Source of the DNA: an uncultured Prevotellaceae bacterium
GTDB taxonomy: Bacteria > Bacteroidota > Bacteroidia > Bacteroidales > Bacteroidaceae
DNA: 46,884 nucleotides
Direction: 5' to 3'
Assembly (NCBI GenBank): GCA_900316645.1
Contig: ONDP01000025.1
Location: 1 to 46,884 of the forward strand
In this document: in pieces, positions 33,442 through 43,546 of the stretch
Layout: every line of letters starts with the position of its first letter
Numbering within the stretch: the first letter of the stretch is position 1
The notes under the pieces: model-generated
The model's input: the letters and a program-made list of their open reading frames with translations, nothing else
Databases searched by the model: none
What the model was told of the DNA's origin: nothing
Translations under genes and position numbers: made by a program

Positions 33442-34304
33442 TCTTCTGTTGGGTGATCAGTATTGAATTTCTCTTTCTTTTGTGATTCAACCTTCTCTGA
33501 GCGTATAATCATTTCTCGCATGATTTCGGTCATGAAAGGCTGGGAAGCATTGGCAGCCTCTTGCACTTCCTCATGACTCACCTCTACAGGATTGTCGAAA
33601 CCACCCAAATCGGTGATAACGGAAATACCGAAGGTGCGAATGCCACAATGGTGTGCCACGATGACCTCAGGAACGGTTGACATGCCGACGGCATCTGCCC
33701 CCATCAAGTGGTACATCCTATATTCGGCAGGAGTCTCGAAGGTTGGCCCCTGCAGTCCGATATACACGCCATAGGTTACGCGTATTTTCTTTTCGCGTGC
33801 AATTTCGGAGGCCAACTGTATTAGTTTCTTGTCATAAGTCTCGTGCATGTCAGGGAATCGCGGACCTGTAGGAAAGTTCTTGCCGCGTAGCGGATGTTCT
33901 GGGAAGAAGTTGATGTGGTCAGTGATAATCATCAAGTCGCCAATCTTGAACTGTGGGTTCATACCGCCTGCAGCATTCGAAACAAACAGTGTCTTAATCC
34001 CCAACTCATACATCACGCGGACGGGGAAGGTAACCTCTTTCATCGAGTAACCCTCATAGTAATGGAAACGTCCTTGCATAGCCATGATATCGACACCGCC
34101 CAGTTTGCCGAAAATCAGCTTGCCGCTATGTCCTTCGACAGTTGATACGGGGAAATGAGGAATCTCCGAATAGGGTATTTCGAATTTGTCAGTTATCTCG
34201 GAAGCTAATTGTCCGAGTCCCGTCCCCAGTATGATAGCCGTCTTTGGACTTGTGGTCATCCTTTGCTTTAACCAGGATGCTGTTTCTTGAGTTTTTTCGT
34301 ACAT
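33432..34304 (-). CDS. punA: Purine nucleoside phosphorylase (trimeric type)
   Basis: 290 residues. Family motifs: AIILGTGLGQLASEI (phosphate loop), PHFPVSTVEGHSGKLIFG, MQGRFHYYEGYSM, SNAAGGMNPQFKIGDLMIITDHINF, GPTFETPAEYRM with MGADAVGMSTVPEVIVA, and ITDLGGFDNPVEVSHEEV. It splits purine nucleosides with phosphate to base and ribose-1-phosphate in salvage. The start at 34304 fits family members that begin MxEKxQETASW, but it lies 116 bp inside the lpxK frame, a long overlap. The in-frame ATG at 34259 would still overlap. The thiL start overlaps its stop. Confidence 0.94.
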   Translation of the reverse strand: MYEKTQETASWLKQRMTTSPKTAIILGTGLGQLASEITDKFEIPYSEIPHFPVSTVEGHSGKLIFGKLGGVDIMAMQGRFHYYEGYSMKEVTFPVRVMYELGIKTLFVSNAAGGMNPQFKIGDLMIITDHINFFPEHPLRGKNFPTGPRFPDMHETYDKKLIQLASEIAREKKIRVTYGVYIGLQGPTFETPAEYRMYHLMGADAVGMSTVPEVIVAHHCGIRTFGISVITDLGGFDNPVEVSHEEVQEAANASQPFMTEIMREMIIRSEKVESQKKEKFNTDHPTEEWK

Positions 34305-35361
34305 AGCCTATGATATATTGGTTAAACGTTTCTTCCTGTTCCTGCAGGAAATGGATGTTGACAGGAAGTGTATAGATATTCTTCTTCACTTGCTCGCTCA
34401 GTCCCTCTGCGTTGTACAATCGTGTGGCGTCTTTTTCCGTGGTGATGATGCAACGGGGCTCAGGCAATTGTTCGAAGGTTTCATTGATCAGTCGGATGTC
34501 TTTCTCCTTGAACTGGTGATGATCGCTGAAAGAGAGTGGGGTGAGATGTCTTGTATAGGGTTCCAGGTCGTGCACCATCTGTTCTGGTGATGCTATCCCT
34601 GTGAGCAACAGCATATGTTCGTCACTTTTCAGGTCTGTTAATCGGCGCTCCTCACCTCCGAAGATAGGATGCAGATTGCCGTATTCCAGACAAGTGAAGT
34701 AAAGACTCTGGTAAGGGAAGAGATTCATTGCTTTGGTGATGACGCGATATTCCATCGGTTTCAGGTCCCTCGGACATTTTGTTACGATGACCACATCAGC
34801 GCGGTTTTTGCCCTCCAGTGGTTCGCGCAGACGTCCTGCCGGTAGCAGTGTGTCGTAGATGACCAGTCGGTGATAGTCCACCAAAAGGATATTGATACCG
34901 GGCTTGACATAACGATGTTGGAAGGCATCGTCCAGCAGGATGACATCCAGTTCTTTATCGTTGGCAGTCAGCTTGTCGATACCGTGACAGCGCTTCTTGT
35001 CAACAGCCACCGTCACATCGGGGAATTTCTGCTTCATCTGGAAGGGCTCGTCACCAATCTCAGGCATCGTAGTATTCTTGTCTGCAATGATAAACCCTCT
35101 TGTCTTGCGTTTATAGCCACGACTCAGCACGGCGACGTGGAAGTGCTCCCTCAATAGTTTGGTGAGATATTCCACATGGGGAGTCTTTCCCGTGCCTCCC
35201 ACCGTGATGTTGCCCACCGAAATGACGGGCACATCAAAGGCGCGACTCTTCAGGATACCGGCTTCAAAAGCGAAATTTCGCAATTTGACCCCCAGCCCGT
35301 AGAGCCAACTCAATGGGAGCAGCCACTTGTTGATGACGATAAAATCACCCTCGACGCGCAT
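34189..35361 (-). CDS. lpxK: Tetraacyldisaccharide 4'-kinase
   Basis: 390 residues. An N-terminal membrane-associated helix (INKWLLPLSWLYGLGVKLRNFAF) is followed by PVISVGNITVGGTGKTPHVEYL with Walker A, LSRGYKRKT, GDEPFQMKQKFPDVTVAVDKKR, VILLDDAFQHRYVKPGINILLVD and the GIASPEQM and TEKDATRL segments. LpxK phosphorylates the 4' position of the lipid A disaccharide at the inner membrane. The last 38 or so residues (after about YIIGYVRKNSRN) are charged, lie beyond the usual fold, and are encoded over the start of the PNP gene in another frame. It follows sppA by 22 bp. Confidence 0.93.
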   Translation of the reverse strand: MRVEGDFIVINKWLLPLSWLYGLGVKLRNFAFEAGILKSRAFDVPVISVGNITVGGTGKTPHVEYLTKLLREHFHVAVLSRGYKRKTRGFIIADKNTTMPEIGDEPFQMKQKFPDVTVAVDKKRCHGIDKLTANDKELDVILLDDAFQHRYVKPGINILLVDYHRLVIYDTLLPAGRLREPLEGKNRADVVIVTKCPRDLKPMEYRVITKAMNLFPYQSLYFTCLEYGNLHPIFGGEERRLTDLKSDEHMLLLTGIASPEQMVHDLEPYTRHLTPLSFSDHHQFKEKDIRLINETFEQLPEPRCIITTEKDATRLYNAEGLSEQVKKNIYTLPVNIHFLQEQEETFNQYIIGYVRKNSRNSILVKAKDDHKSKDGYHTGDGTRTISFRDN

Positions 35362-35383
35362 CTTTCTTTTCTCTTACTGTATT

Positions 35384-37156
35384 TTAATTAATGTGTAAGA
35401 AGTAAGGCAGGCGAGCCTGAATAGCACTCTGTTTGTTGATGTGCTTGATATAGCGGAAGGGCTCGTAGTATTCGCCAAGAGTAGCACGCATTTGCTCATC
35501 CAGGTAGTTGCCGCCTTTCGTCTGGTTCATGATTTGCTCAAACCAGTCGATAGGGGCAGGGTAGGCCTCTGTCTTGAACTCCTCGACTTTAGCCAGTTGG
35601 GCAGCCTTCTTTACAGCATCGTCCAGCGAACCGATGGCGTCCACCAGTTTGATGCCCAGTGCATCGTTACCCAGCCATACACGGCCCTGTGCAATCTCCT
35701 CTACAGCGTCAACCGACAGTTTTCTGCCATCAGCCACACGTTTGCGGAACAGTTCGTAACCACGTCCGATATACTGGTCAAGCATCGACAACTCCTCCTC
35801 GTTGAAAGGACGTGCGACGGTACCAAATGCAGCATGTTTGTTGGTCTTTACTTCGTCGAACTTAACACCCAGTTTCTCGGTGAGCAGTCCGCTGAAGTCG
35901 GGGAACATACCGAAGATGCCGATAGAACCAGTGATGGTGGTAGGCTCAGTGTAGATATAGTTGGCAGCACAGCTGATATAGTAACCACCCGATGCGGCAT
36001 AGCCACCCATGGAAACAACAACGGGCTTCTTAGCCTTCAGACTCATCACTGAGTGCCAGATTTGCTCTGATGCATAGGCCGATCCGCCAGGAGAGTTCAC
36101 GCGCAGAACAACAGCCTTTACGTCGTCGTCGTTGGCCAGTTTCTCCAAATCCTTGCAAACGGTGGTGGCAACAATGCTGTGCTCTTCTTCTACCAGACTG
36201 GCAGTCTCAGAGTCCACGATGTCGCCATAGGCATAGTAGATGGCAATTTTTTCTCCTTTCTCCTTCTTGCCTTTCACACTGATCATGTCCGAAAGTGACA
36301 ACTGGGGAATGTCGTCGTCGGCATCAATCTTCAACATTTTCTTGATTTCTCCTTTCACCTCGTCAGTGTATAACAGTTTGTCAACCATCTTCATCTTCAC
36401 CAAGTCAGGCTGGTCAGCCAGTGCGATGAAGCGGTCTGCGTAGGCATTCAATGAGTCAACAGGGATCTTACGACTGTCTGCTACGTCCTTCAGCATGACC
36501 TTCCAGATACCAGTAATATAGGCAGTCACCTGCTCACGGTTAGGCTCGCTCATCTGGTCGGCAGTCATCATTTCCGGTGCGCTCTTATACTTGCCAACTT
36601 TGCAAAGCTGGTATTTCACACCGAACTTAGCCAGCAAGTCTTTCAGGAAATACGGGTTGGCTGCTAATCCGTGCCAGTCAATCATGCCCTGTGGGTTCAA
36701 GTACACTTTGTCAGCCACCGAGCAGATATAATAAGCCGTCTGTGTATAGCTGTCGCCATAGGCAACAATCCATTTACCGCTCTTCTTGAAGTCGAGCAGG
36801 GCTTCGCGGATGGCATGGGCTGAGGCTGGTGTGTCAATCGAGAAAAGTCCTGACTCCAGGTAGATACCCTTGATGTCCTCATTGTCCTTTGCCTTCTTGA
36901 TGGAATTGATGATGTCGTCCAGTCCCATGTTCTCACTTACCTGACCCGTCAACTGTCCCACAATGTCTTCGCTGGCGCGTTCTTCCACCGTGCCAGAGAG
37001 CATCAGGGTGAATACGGAGTTCTTCTCAACGGGAACCGACGATGCTGACGAAGCAGCCAGTCCTACCAATGAAATCACAAAGAGTATTCCCATAATCAGG
37101 AAGAATACAACGATGCCCGTCACAGTGGCAAATACGTACTTGATAAAATCTTTCAT
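35384..37156 (-). CDS. sppA: Signal peptide peptidase SppA (67 kDa, tandem-domain type)
   Basis: 590 residues with an N-terminal membrane anchor (about 8-34). Two ClpP-like domains follow in tandem. The N-terminal half has the catalytic-Lys region (YYICSVADKVYLNPQGMIDWHGLAANPYFLKDLLAKFGVKYQLCKVGKYKSAPE). The C-terminal half has the nucleophile Ser in YAASGGYYISCAANYI after VLRVNSPGGSAYASE. It cleaves leftover signal peptides in the inner membrane, periplasm side. The promoter is good: TTTG, 20 bp, TACCTTTG on the minus strand, about 30 bp before the ATG. It is first in the sppA-lpxK-PNP-thiL run, which I know from other Bacteroidales. Confidence 0.95.
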   Translation of the reverse strand: MKDFIKYVFATVTGIVVFFLIMGILFVISLVGLAASSASSVPVEKNSVFTLMLSGTVEERASEDIVGQLTGQVSENMGLDDIINSIKKAKDNEDIKGIYLESGLFSIDTPASAHAIREALLDFKKSGKWIVAYGDSYTQTAYYICSVADKVYLNPQGMIDWHGLAANPYFLKDLLAKFGVKYQLCKVGKYKSAPEMMTADQMSEPNREQVTAYITGIWKVMLKDVADSRKIPVDSLNAYADRFIALADQPDLVKMKMVDKLLYTDEVKGEIKKMLKIDADDDIPQLSLSDMISVKGKKEKGEKIAIYYAYGDIVDSETASLVEEEHSIVATTVCKDLEKLANDDDVKAVVLRVNSPGGSAYASEQIWHSVMSLKAKKPVVVSMGGYAASGGYYISCAANYIYTEPTTITGSIGIFGMFPDFSGLLTEKLGVKFDEVKTNKHAAFGTVARPFNEEELSMLDQYIGRGYELFRKRVADGRKLSVDAVEEIAQGRVWLGNDALGIKLVDAIGSLDDAVKKAAQLAKVEEFKTEAYPAPIDWFEQIMNQTKGGNYLDEQMRATLGEYYEPFRYIKHINKQSAIQARLPYFLHIN

Positions 37157-37185
37157 AACTTTACTTTATAATTGATAATTTCCTG

Positions 37186-37217
37186 CAAAGGTAGTGTAAA
37201 TTGAGCGAATAAACAAA
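37186..37217 (-). promoter_or_regulatory. sppA operon promoter
   Basis: On the minus strand TTTG (37217-37214), a 20-bp spacer and TACCTTTG (37193-37186). The leader is about 25-30 nt. Confidence 0.8.
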
Positions 37218-37256
37218 TTTTTGCCTTTTTATTTTAATATAATAAGGTATATACAT

Positions 37257-37319
37257 TTTTCTGCCAATGTGTCAGTTAGGGCAGATTGGCACGTTTTTCG
37301 CTAATTCAATGGCAGAAAA
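37257..37319 (+). promoter_or_regulatory. Sigma-54-like promoter and inverted repeats upstream of groES
   Basis: TTGGCACGTTTTTCGCT (37286-37302) has GG and GC exactly 10 bp apart, as in -24/-12 sigma-54 promoters (TGGCAC-N5-TTGC[A/T], one mismatch in the -12 part). TGCCAAT (37262-37268) and ATTGGCA (37285-37291) form an inverted repeat, and TTTTCTGCCAATG (37257-37269) pairs with CAATGGCAGAAAA (37307-37319) at 12 of 13. No CIRCE element and no TAnnTTTG box was found here. Confidence 0.5.
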
Positions 37320-37349
37320 GTTTAATTAACAAATAAAAAAGTAAGTATT

Positions 37350-37622
37350 ATGAACATCAAACCATTAGGCGACCGTGTGTTGGTATTGCCAGCACCGGCA
37401 GAAGAAAAGATCGGTGGTATCATCATTCCTGATACTGCAAAAGAGAAACCCCTTCACGGAACCATCAAGGCTGTCGGACAGGGCACAAAGGATGAAGAAA
37501 TGATTTTGAAGGCTGGCGACGAGGTACTGTATGGCAAGTACAGTGGCACCGAGCTGGAATTCGAAGGTGAGAAATATCTCATGATGCGTCAGTCAGACGT
37601 GTTGGCTGTCATTTCGAAATAA
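37350..37622 (+). CDS. groES: Co-chaperonin GroES
   Basis: 90 residues, normal length. It begins [34 protein letters not shown], with the mobile loop at about 16-32, and continues [46 protein letters not shown]. GroES caps the GroEL ring during ATP-driven folding. It is followed after 60 bp by groEL. The gap is made of 8-bp ATAACGAA repeats whose first unit includes the groES stop. Upstream is a sigma-54-like element rather than CIRCE, so heat control may differ from the HrcA type. Confidence 0.98.
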   Translation: MNIKPLGDRVLVLPAPAEEKIGGIIIPDTAKEKPLHGTIKAVGQGTKDEEMILKAGDEVLYGKYSGTELEFEGEKYLMMRQSDVLAVISK

Positions 37623-37665
37623 CGGAATAACGAAATAACGAAATGTCGTAATAACGAAATATTGA
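37616..37665. repeat. 8-bp repeat (ATAACGAA)n between groES and groEL
   Basis: Five units with small changes: ATAACGGA, ATAACGAA, ATAACGAA, ATGTCGTA, ATAACGAA. The groES stop codon belongs to the first unit. The repeat ends about 18 bp before the groEL ATG. Confidence 0.8.
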
Positions 37666-37676
37666 AAAAAATTTAA

Positions 37677-39314
<1,638 letters not shown>

Positions 39315-39342
39315 CGTTTTGTAAACCAGACATATCAAAATG

Positions 39343-39371
39343 CGGAGGGTTAAGTTAATTTTAACTCTCCG
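39343..39371 (+). terminator. groEL terminator
   Basis: The stem CGGAGGGTTAA/TTAACTCTCCG has one mismatch and a 7-base loop, then TTTTGATTT. The stem can be extended by TCAAAA/TTTTGA with a 2-base bulge. Confidence 0.85.
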
Positions 39372-39414
39372 TTTTGATTTAAATCAAGAAATGTACATTT
39401 TTTATGCATGAATA

Positions 39415-39446
39415 TTTGCATATATTTCTTATAGTTTATATATTTG
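39415..39446 (+). promoter_or_regulatory. Promoter not assigned to any protein gene
   Basis: TTTG (39415-39418), a 20-bp spacer and TATATTTG (39439-39446): a perfect match to the Bacteroidetes consensus with the commonest spacing seen in this window. It lies downstream of the groEL terminator and upstream of a second hairpin. Confidence 0.65.
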
Positions 39447-39450
39447 CATC

Positions 39451-39575
39451 GTGAAAGGAAATTCTGAATTAGGATTTAGCGAAATAAAGATATTTTTTTG
39501 ATTTGTTTTAGTAGATTAGTTTTTAAGTAGTTTGTTTTAAAAAACTGTTTGTCGTGAGACAGACAGTTTTTTGTA
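39451..39575 (+). ncRNA. Candidate small RNA between groEL and the kinase-RapZ gene
   Basis: A transcript starting about 5 nt after the orphan promoter would run about 125 nt to a strong hairpin: AAAAAACTGTTTGTC, loop GTGA, GACAGACAGTTTTTT (39539-39572, one mismatch), with a T tail. The body is AT-rich. The only reading frame is a 16-codon one starting with GTG at 39452 (VKGNSELGFSEIKIFF), so a tiny leaderless peptide is an alternative. I recognise no RNA family. The remaining part of this 359-bp gap holds only the groEL terminator and the promoter of the next gene. Confidence 0.45.
39539..39572 (+). terminator. Strong hairpin terminator of the candidate small RNA
   Basis: A 15-bp stem with a GTGA tetraloop and a TTTTTT 3' arm. 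It is too far from groEL, which has its own terminator at 39343. Confidence 0.8.
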
Positions 39576-39655
39576 TTGTACTCACTTATTGGAAAAATTC
39601 TCTCACTCGACAAACAAAATTTATTTTATTTGTTCTCGTTTAATCGAATTTTTCG

Positions 39656-39663
39656 TATCTTTG
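39656..39663 (+). promoter_or_regulatory. -7 box of the kinase-RapZ operon
   Basis: TATCTTTG followed by CACCCATCTT and the ATG at 39674. The TTTG at 39629-39632 is 23 bp upstream, slightly long. The leader is only a few bases. Confidence 0.7.
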
Positions 39664-39673
39664 CACCCATCTT

Positions 39674-41215
39674 ATGCATAAGTTAATTGAGTTATACAAA
39701 CAGTGGAGTGGGGCAGAGCCTGCACACACCCAGCAGTTGCCTGTGGCTGGCAGCAACCGCGTTTATTATCGTTTGACGGCTCACGACGGAACGTCCGTTG
39801 TGGGTGTCATTGGTACCAGCCGTGACGAAAACCATGCCTTTGTTTATCTATGTCGCCATTTCTCCAAGCGCCAGTTGCCTGTTCCTAAGCTTCTGGCTGT
39901 CAGCGACGACGAACTGCGTTATCTGGAGAGCGACCTCGGCTCGGTATCGCTCTTCGATGCCATTCGTGGTGGGCGTGAGGCTGGCGGACGCTATACCCTC
40001 AAGGAGGTGCAACTGTTGCGGCGCACCATCCGTGAACTGCCCAATATCCAGATGCGAGGAGCCCGTGAGTTGGACTTTTCCAACTGTTATCCGCAAGCTG
40101 AATTCGATGTTGACAGTGTGCTCTTCGACCTCAATTACTTCAAGTACTGTTTCCTCAAGGCTACCGAACTCGATTTCCATGAGTTGAAGCTTGAAGCCGA
40201 TTTCCGTCTGCTGGCAAAGGACCTCACCTCGGTTGACGACCAGCAGGCTTTCCTTTATCGTGACTTTCAGGCGCGCAATGTCATGTTGTCGGAGGATGGC
40301 TCACCCTATTTCATCGATTTCCAAGGTGGGCGCAAGGGACCTTACTATTACGACTTGGCTTCGTTCCTCTGGCAGGCCTCTGCCAAATATCCGCATAAAC
40401 TGCGTCGTGAACTGGTTTACGAGTACTATAATGCCCTCAAGCACTATACCGAGGTGCCATCGCCCCATAAGTTTGTCGAGCGTCTCTCGCTCTTCGTACT
40501 GTTCCGCCAATTACAGGTATTGGGCGCCTATGGCTTCCGTGGCTATTTCGAGCGCAAACCGCATTTCATTGAGAGTATTCCCCCTGCCATTCAGAACATC
40601 CGCGAACTGCTGGATGAGCGTAATTTCCCTTATCCTTATCTCACAGATGTACTCACCCGACTCACCAAACTGCCTCGATTCCAATATGTTGAGGCTACGG
40701 CAAGTCGTGCCGATGGCTATAAGACAACGGATAAGAACCCCTATAAGCCACATCCTCAAGACGGTCCTGCCACCTTCTCGAAGTATGATGCTCAGGGACC
40801 GTTAGTGGTTAAAGTGTTCAGCTTCTCCTATCGCAAAGGTATTCCCGAGGATAACAGCGGTAATGGCGGAGGTTATGTGTTCGACTGCCGTAGCACCCAC
40901 AATCCTGGACGCTATGAGCCCTATAAGCAGCTCACCGGACTTGACGAACCCGTCATCCGTTTCCTCGAGGACGACGGTGAGATACTTACTTTCCTCGACA
41001 GCGTTTATAAATTGGCCGATGCCCATGTGCGTCGTTATATTCAGCGTGGGTTCACCTCCCTGATGTTCAGTTTCGGTTGTACGGGTGGTCAGCACCGCAG
41101 CGTCTATAGTGCCCAGCATCTTGCCGAGCACATCCACGACAAGTTCGGTGTAGAAGTACAGATATGCCATCGTGAGCAAGGCATAAAGCAAACTCTCCCT
41201 CCGTTTAATACTTAG
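39674..41215 (+). CDS. AmgK-like sugar kinase fused to a RapZ C-terminal domain
   Basis: 513 residues. The first about 320 form an aminoglycoside-phosphotransferase-fold kinase: catalytic YRDFQARN (D197, N202) and FIDFQGG (D215). In AmgK such kinases phosphorylate MurNAc or GlcNAc at the anomeric carbon. Residues about 375-505 match the RapZ C-terminal domain: VFSFSYRKGIP, YVFDCRSTHNPGRYEPYKQLTGLDEPV and SFGCTGGQHRSVYSAQHLAEHI. In E. coli that part binds GlcN6P and small RNAs. The GTPase-like N-half of RapZ is absent. The next gene, 5 bp away, is a MurU-like nucleotidyltransferase, so together they fit a peptidoglycan sugar recycling step. The sensor role is inference. Confidence 0.88.
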   Translation: MHKLIELYKQWSGAEPAHTQQLPVAGSNRVYYRLTAHDGTSVVGVIGTSRDENHAFVYLCRHFSKRQLPVPKLLAVSDDELRYLESDLGSVSLFDAIRGGREAGGRYTLKEVQLLRRTIRELPNIQMRGARELDFSNCYPQAEFDVDSVLFDLNYFKYCFLKATELDFHELKLEADFRLLAKDLTSVDDQQAFLYRDFQARNVMLSEDGSPYFIDFQGGRKGPYYYDLASFLWQASAKYPHKLRRELVYEYYNALKHYTEVPSPHKFVERLSLFVLFRQLQVLGAYGFRGYFERKPHFIESIPPAIQNIRELLDERNFPYPYLTDVLTRLTKLPRFQYVEATASRADGYKTTDKNPYKPHPQDGPATFSKYDAQGPLVVKVFSFSYRKGIPEDNSGNGGGYVFDCRSTHNPGRYEPYKQLTGLDEPVIRFLEDDGEILTFLDSVYKLADAHVRRYIQRGFTSLMFSFGCTGGQHRSVYSAQHLAEHIHDKFGVEVQICHREQGIKQTLPPFNT

Positions 41216-41220
41216 TGTAT

Positions 41221-41919
41221 ATGAAGCAAGCCATGATATTTGCTGCCGGACTAGGCACACGTTTAAAACCCCTCACCGACACCATGCCCAAGGCCTTGGT
41301 GCCTGTTGGTGGTCAGCCCTTGCTTTGGCATGTCATCATGAAGCTCAAGGCTGCCGGTTATGAGTGCATTGTGGTCAATGTTCATCATTTCGCCCAGCAG
41401 ATTATCGACTATCTTCAGGCTAATGCCAATTTCGGACTCGACATCCGCATCAGCGATGAGCGCCAGCAATTGCTCGAGACGGGTGGTGGCATCAAGAAAG
41501 CCCTCCCCCTGTTCGATGCTAATGCCCCTATACTCATTCATAATGTAGATATCCTGAGTAATCTCGACCTTTGTGCATTGCCGATGGATGCCCCCTTGCT
41601 GGTGGTGAGCGAGCGTAAGACCAAGCGCTACCTGCAGTTTGACGACACGATGCGACTTGTAGGTTGGAAGAATATCGAGACAGGCGAACTAAAAGGGAGT
41701 CAAGGTCGTTCATTGGCTTTTTCTGGCATTCATATCTTCCACCCTTCGCTGGCACCATTGCTCAGCGACTGGCCAGAACGTTTCCCCATCATGGACTTCT
41801 ATCTGAAGGTCTGTGGCGATCATTTAATCAGGGGCTATGAGGCCCGCGACCTGAATTTGCTCGATGTGGGCAAGCTCGACAGCCTCGATCAAGCTGAAAA
41901 ATTCATTAAATCATTATAG
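41221..41919 (+). CDS. murU: Nucleotidyltransferase, MurU-like
   Basis: 233 residues from the ATG at 41221; a GTG at 41215 is possible. It is a GT-A-type nucleotidyltransferase: [32 protein letters not shown] (nucleotide and metal loop), [47 protein letters not shown] and [11 protein letters not shown]. Length and motifs fit MurU, which makes UDP-MurNAc from MurNAc-1-phosphate and UTP, bypassing de novo synthesis. Coupling to an AmgK-like kinase supports this over a glucose- or mannose-1-phosphate enzyme, though substrate cannot be proven from sequence. guaA starts 5 bp downstream. Confidence 0.82.
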   Translation: MKQAMIFAAGLGTRLKPLTDTMPKALVPVGGQPLLWHVIMKLKAAGYECIVVNVHHFAQQIIDYLQANANFGLDIRISDERQQLLETGGGIKKALPLFDANAPILIHNVDILSNLDLCALPMDAPLLVVSERKTKRYLQFDDTMRLVGWKNIETGELKGSQGRSLAFSGIHIFHPSLAPLLSDWPERFPIMDFYLKVCGDHLIRGYEARDLNLLDVGKLDSLDQAEKFIKSL

Positions 41920-41924
41920 TTTTT

Positions 41925-43466
41925 ATGCAACAGAAAATAATCATATTGGATTTCGGCTCCCAGACGACACAGTTGATAGGTCGTCGTGTACGTGAGTTGG
42001 ATACCTTTTGTGAGATTCTGCCTTACAACAAGTTCCCCAAGGACGACCCCTCCGTCATCGGCGTCATCCTCAGTGGCTCGCCCTACAGCGTCCACGACCC
42101 CGAGGCTTTCAAGGTAGACCTTTCGCAGTTTGTGGGCAGAATTCCTGTGTTAGGCATCTGCTATGGTGCCCAGTTTATCTCGCATACCCTTGGCGGTAAG
42201 GTAGAGAAGGCTGACAGTCGTGAGTACGGACGTGCTCACTTGGAAACCATCAATCTCTATAATCCCCTTTTCAAGGGTTTCGACCGAGGTTCACAGGTAT
42301 GGATGAGTCATGGAGACACCATCACCGCCATTCCCGATGGTTTTGAGGTCATCGGTAGTACAAAGGATGTCAAGAACGCCGCCTTCTGGAATCAGAAGGA
42401 TATCTGGGCCGTTCAGTTCCACCCTGAAGTTTATCACACCCTGCAGGGCAAGACCCTGCTGAAGAATTTTGTGGTGGATATCTGTGGCTCCAAGCAAGAC
42501 TGGAGCGCCGCCTCTTTCGTAGAGACAACTGTCAAGGAAATCAAGGAACAAGTCGGCAACGACCGTGTCATACTCGGACTCTCGGGTGGTGTCGATTCTT
42601 CTGTCGCTGCAGTCCTGTTGAATAAGGCCATTGGCAAGAATCTTACCTGCATCTTCGTCGATCACGGAATGCTTCGTAAGAACGAGTTCACGCAGGTGAT
42701 GGAAGACTACAAAGTGCTGGGCCTCAATGTTATCGGCGTCGATGCCAGCGCGAAGTTCTTTGCAGACCTTGCTGGTGTCAGCGACCCCGAACAGAAACGT
42801 AAGATCATCGGTCGCGACTTTGTGGAGGTGTTCAATGCCGAGGCTCGCAAGATTACCGATGCCCGTTGGTTAGCCCAGGGCACTATCTATCCCGACCGCA
42901 TCGAGTCACTCAACATCACCGGTAAGGTCATCAAGAGCCATCATAATGTGGGCGGACTGCCCAAGGAGATGAACCTCCAGCTCTGCGAGCCCCTCAAGTG
43001 GCTCTTCAAGGACGAGGTGCGCCGTGTAGGTCGTCAGATGGGCATGCCCGAGCATCTCATCACGCGTCATCCCTTCCCTGGTCCTGGTCTTGCCGTCCGC
43101 ATTCTGGGCGACATCACTCCCGAGAAGGTGCGCGTCCTGCAGGATGCAGACGATATCTATATCCGTGGTCTCCGCGAATATGTCGATACCGATGGTGAGA
43201 CATTGTATAACAAGGTGTGGCAGGCAGGAGCCATCCTGCTGAGTCCTGTCCGCAGCGTGGGTGTCATGGGTGACGAGCGTACCTACGAGAATCCTGTTGC
43301 CCTTCGAGCTGTCACCTCCACCGATGCCATGACAGCCGACTGGGCCCATCTGCCTTACGACTTCCTGGCAAAGGTCAGCAACGAGATCATTAACAAGGTG
43401 CGTGGTGTCAACCGCGTCTGCTACGACATTTCGTCAAAACCACCCGCAACGATTGAGTGGGAATAA
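41925..43466 (+). CDS. guaA: GMP synthase (glutamine-hydrolysing)
   Basis: 513 residues. The class I glutamine amidotransferase domain (about 1-190) has Cys in LGICYGAQ and the His-Glu in [10 protein letters not shown]. The ATP-pyrophosphatase domain follows, with the P-loop [11 protein letters not shown] (about 220-232), then the dimerisation domain with [10 protein letters not shown] and the C-terminal end [16 protein letters not shown]. It converts XMP to GMP. It is placed at the end of a tight run with the kinase-RapZ and MurU-like genes (5-bp gaps), though no direct pathway link is known apart from nucleotide supply. A strong terminator follows. Confidence 0.98.
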   Translation: MQQKIIILDFGSQTTQLIGRRVRELDTFCEILPYNKFPKDDPSVIGVILSGSPYSVHDPEAFKVDLSQFVGRIPVLGICYGAQFISHTLGGKVEKADSREYGRAHLETINLYNPLFKGFDRGSQVWMSHGDTITAIPDGFEVIGSTKDVKNAAFWNQKDIWAVQFHPEVYHTLQGKTLLKNFVVDICGSKQDWSAASFVETTVKEIKEQVGNDRVILGLSGGVDSSVAAVLLNKAIGKNLTCIFVDHGMLRKNEFTQVMEDYKVLGLNVIGVDASAKFFADLAGVSDPEQKRKIIGRDFVEVFNAEARKITDARWLAQGTIYPDRIESLNITGKVIKSHHNVGGLPKEMNLQLCEPLKWLFKDEVRRVGRQMGMPEHLITRHPFPGPGLAVRILGDITPEKVRVLQDADDIYIRGLREYVDTDGETLYNKVWQAGAILLSPVRSVGVMGDERTYENPVALRAVTSTDAMTADWAHLPYDFLAKVSNEIINKVRGVNRVCYDISSKPPATIEWE

Positions 43467-43483
43467 GCATTAGACTGTTTCAG

Positions 43484-43522
43484 ACGGTTGGGTACCTTGG
43501 TATTATTCAGGTATCCAACCGT
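43484..43522 (+). terminator. guaA rho-independent terminator
   Basis: The 14-bp stem ACGGTTGGGTACCT/AGGTATCCAACCGT has one G-T pair and an 11-base loop, then a run of eight T. Confidence 0.9.
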
Positions 43523-43546
43523 TTTTTTTACCCGTTAGATTGCAGT

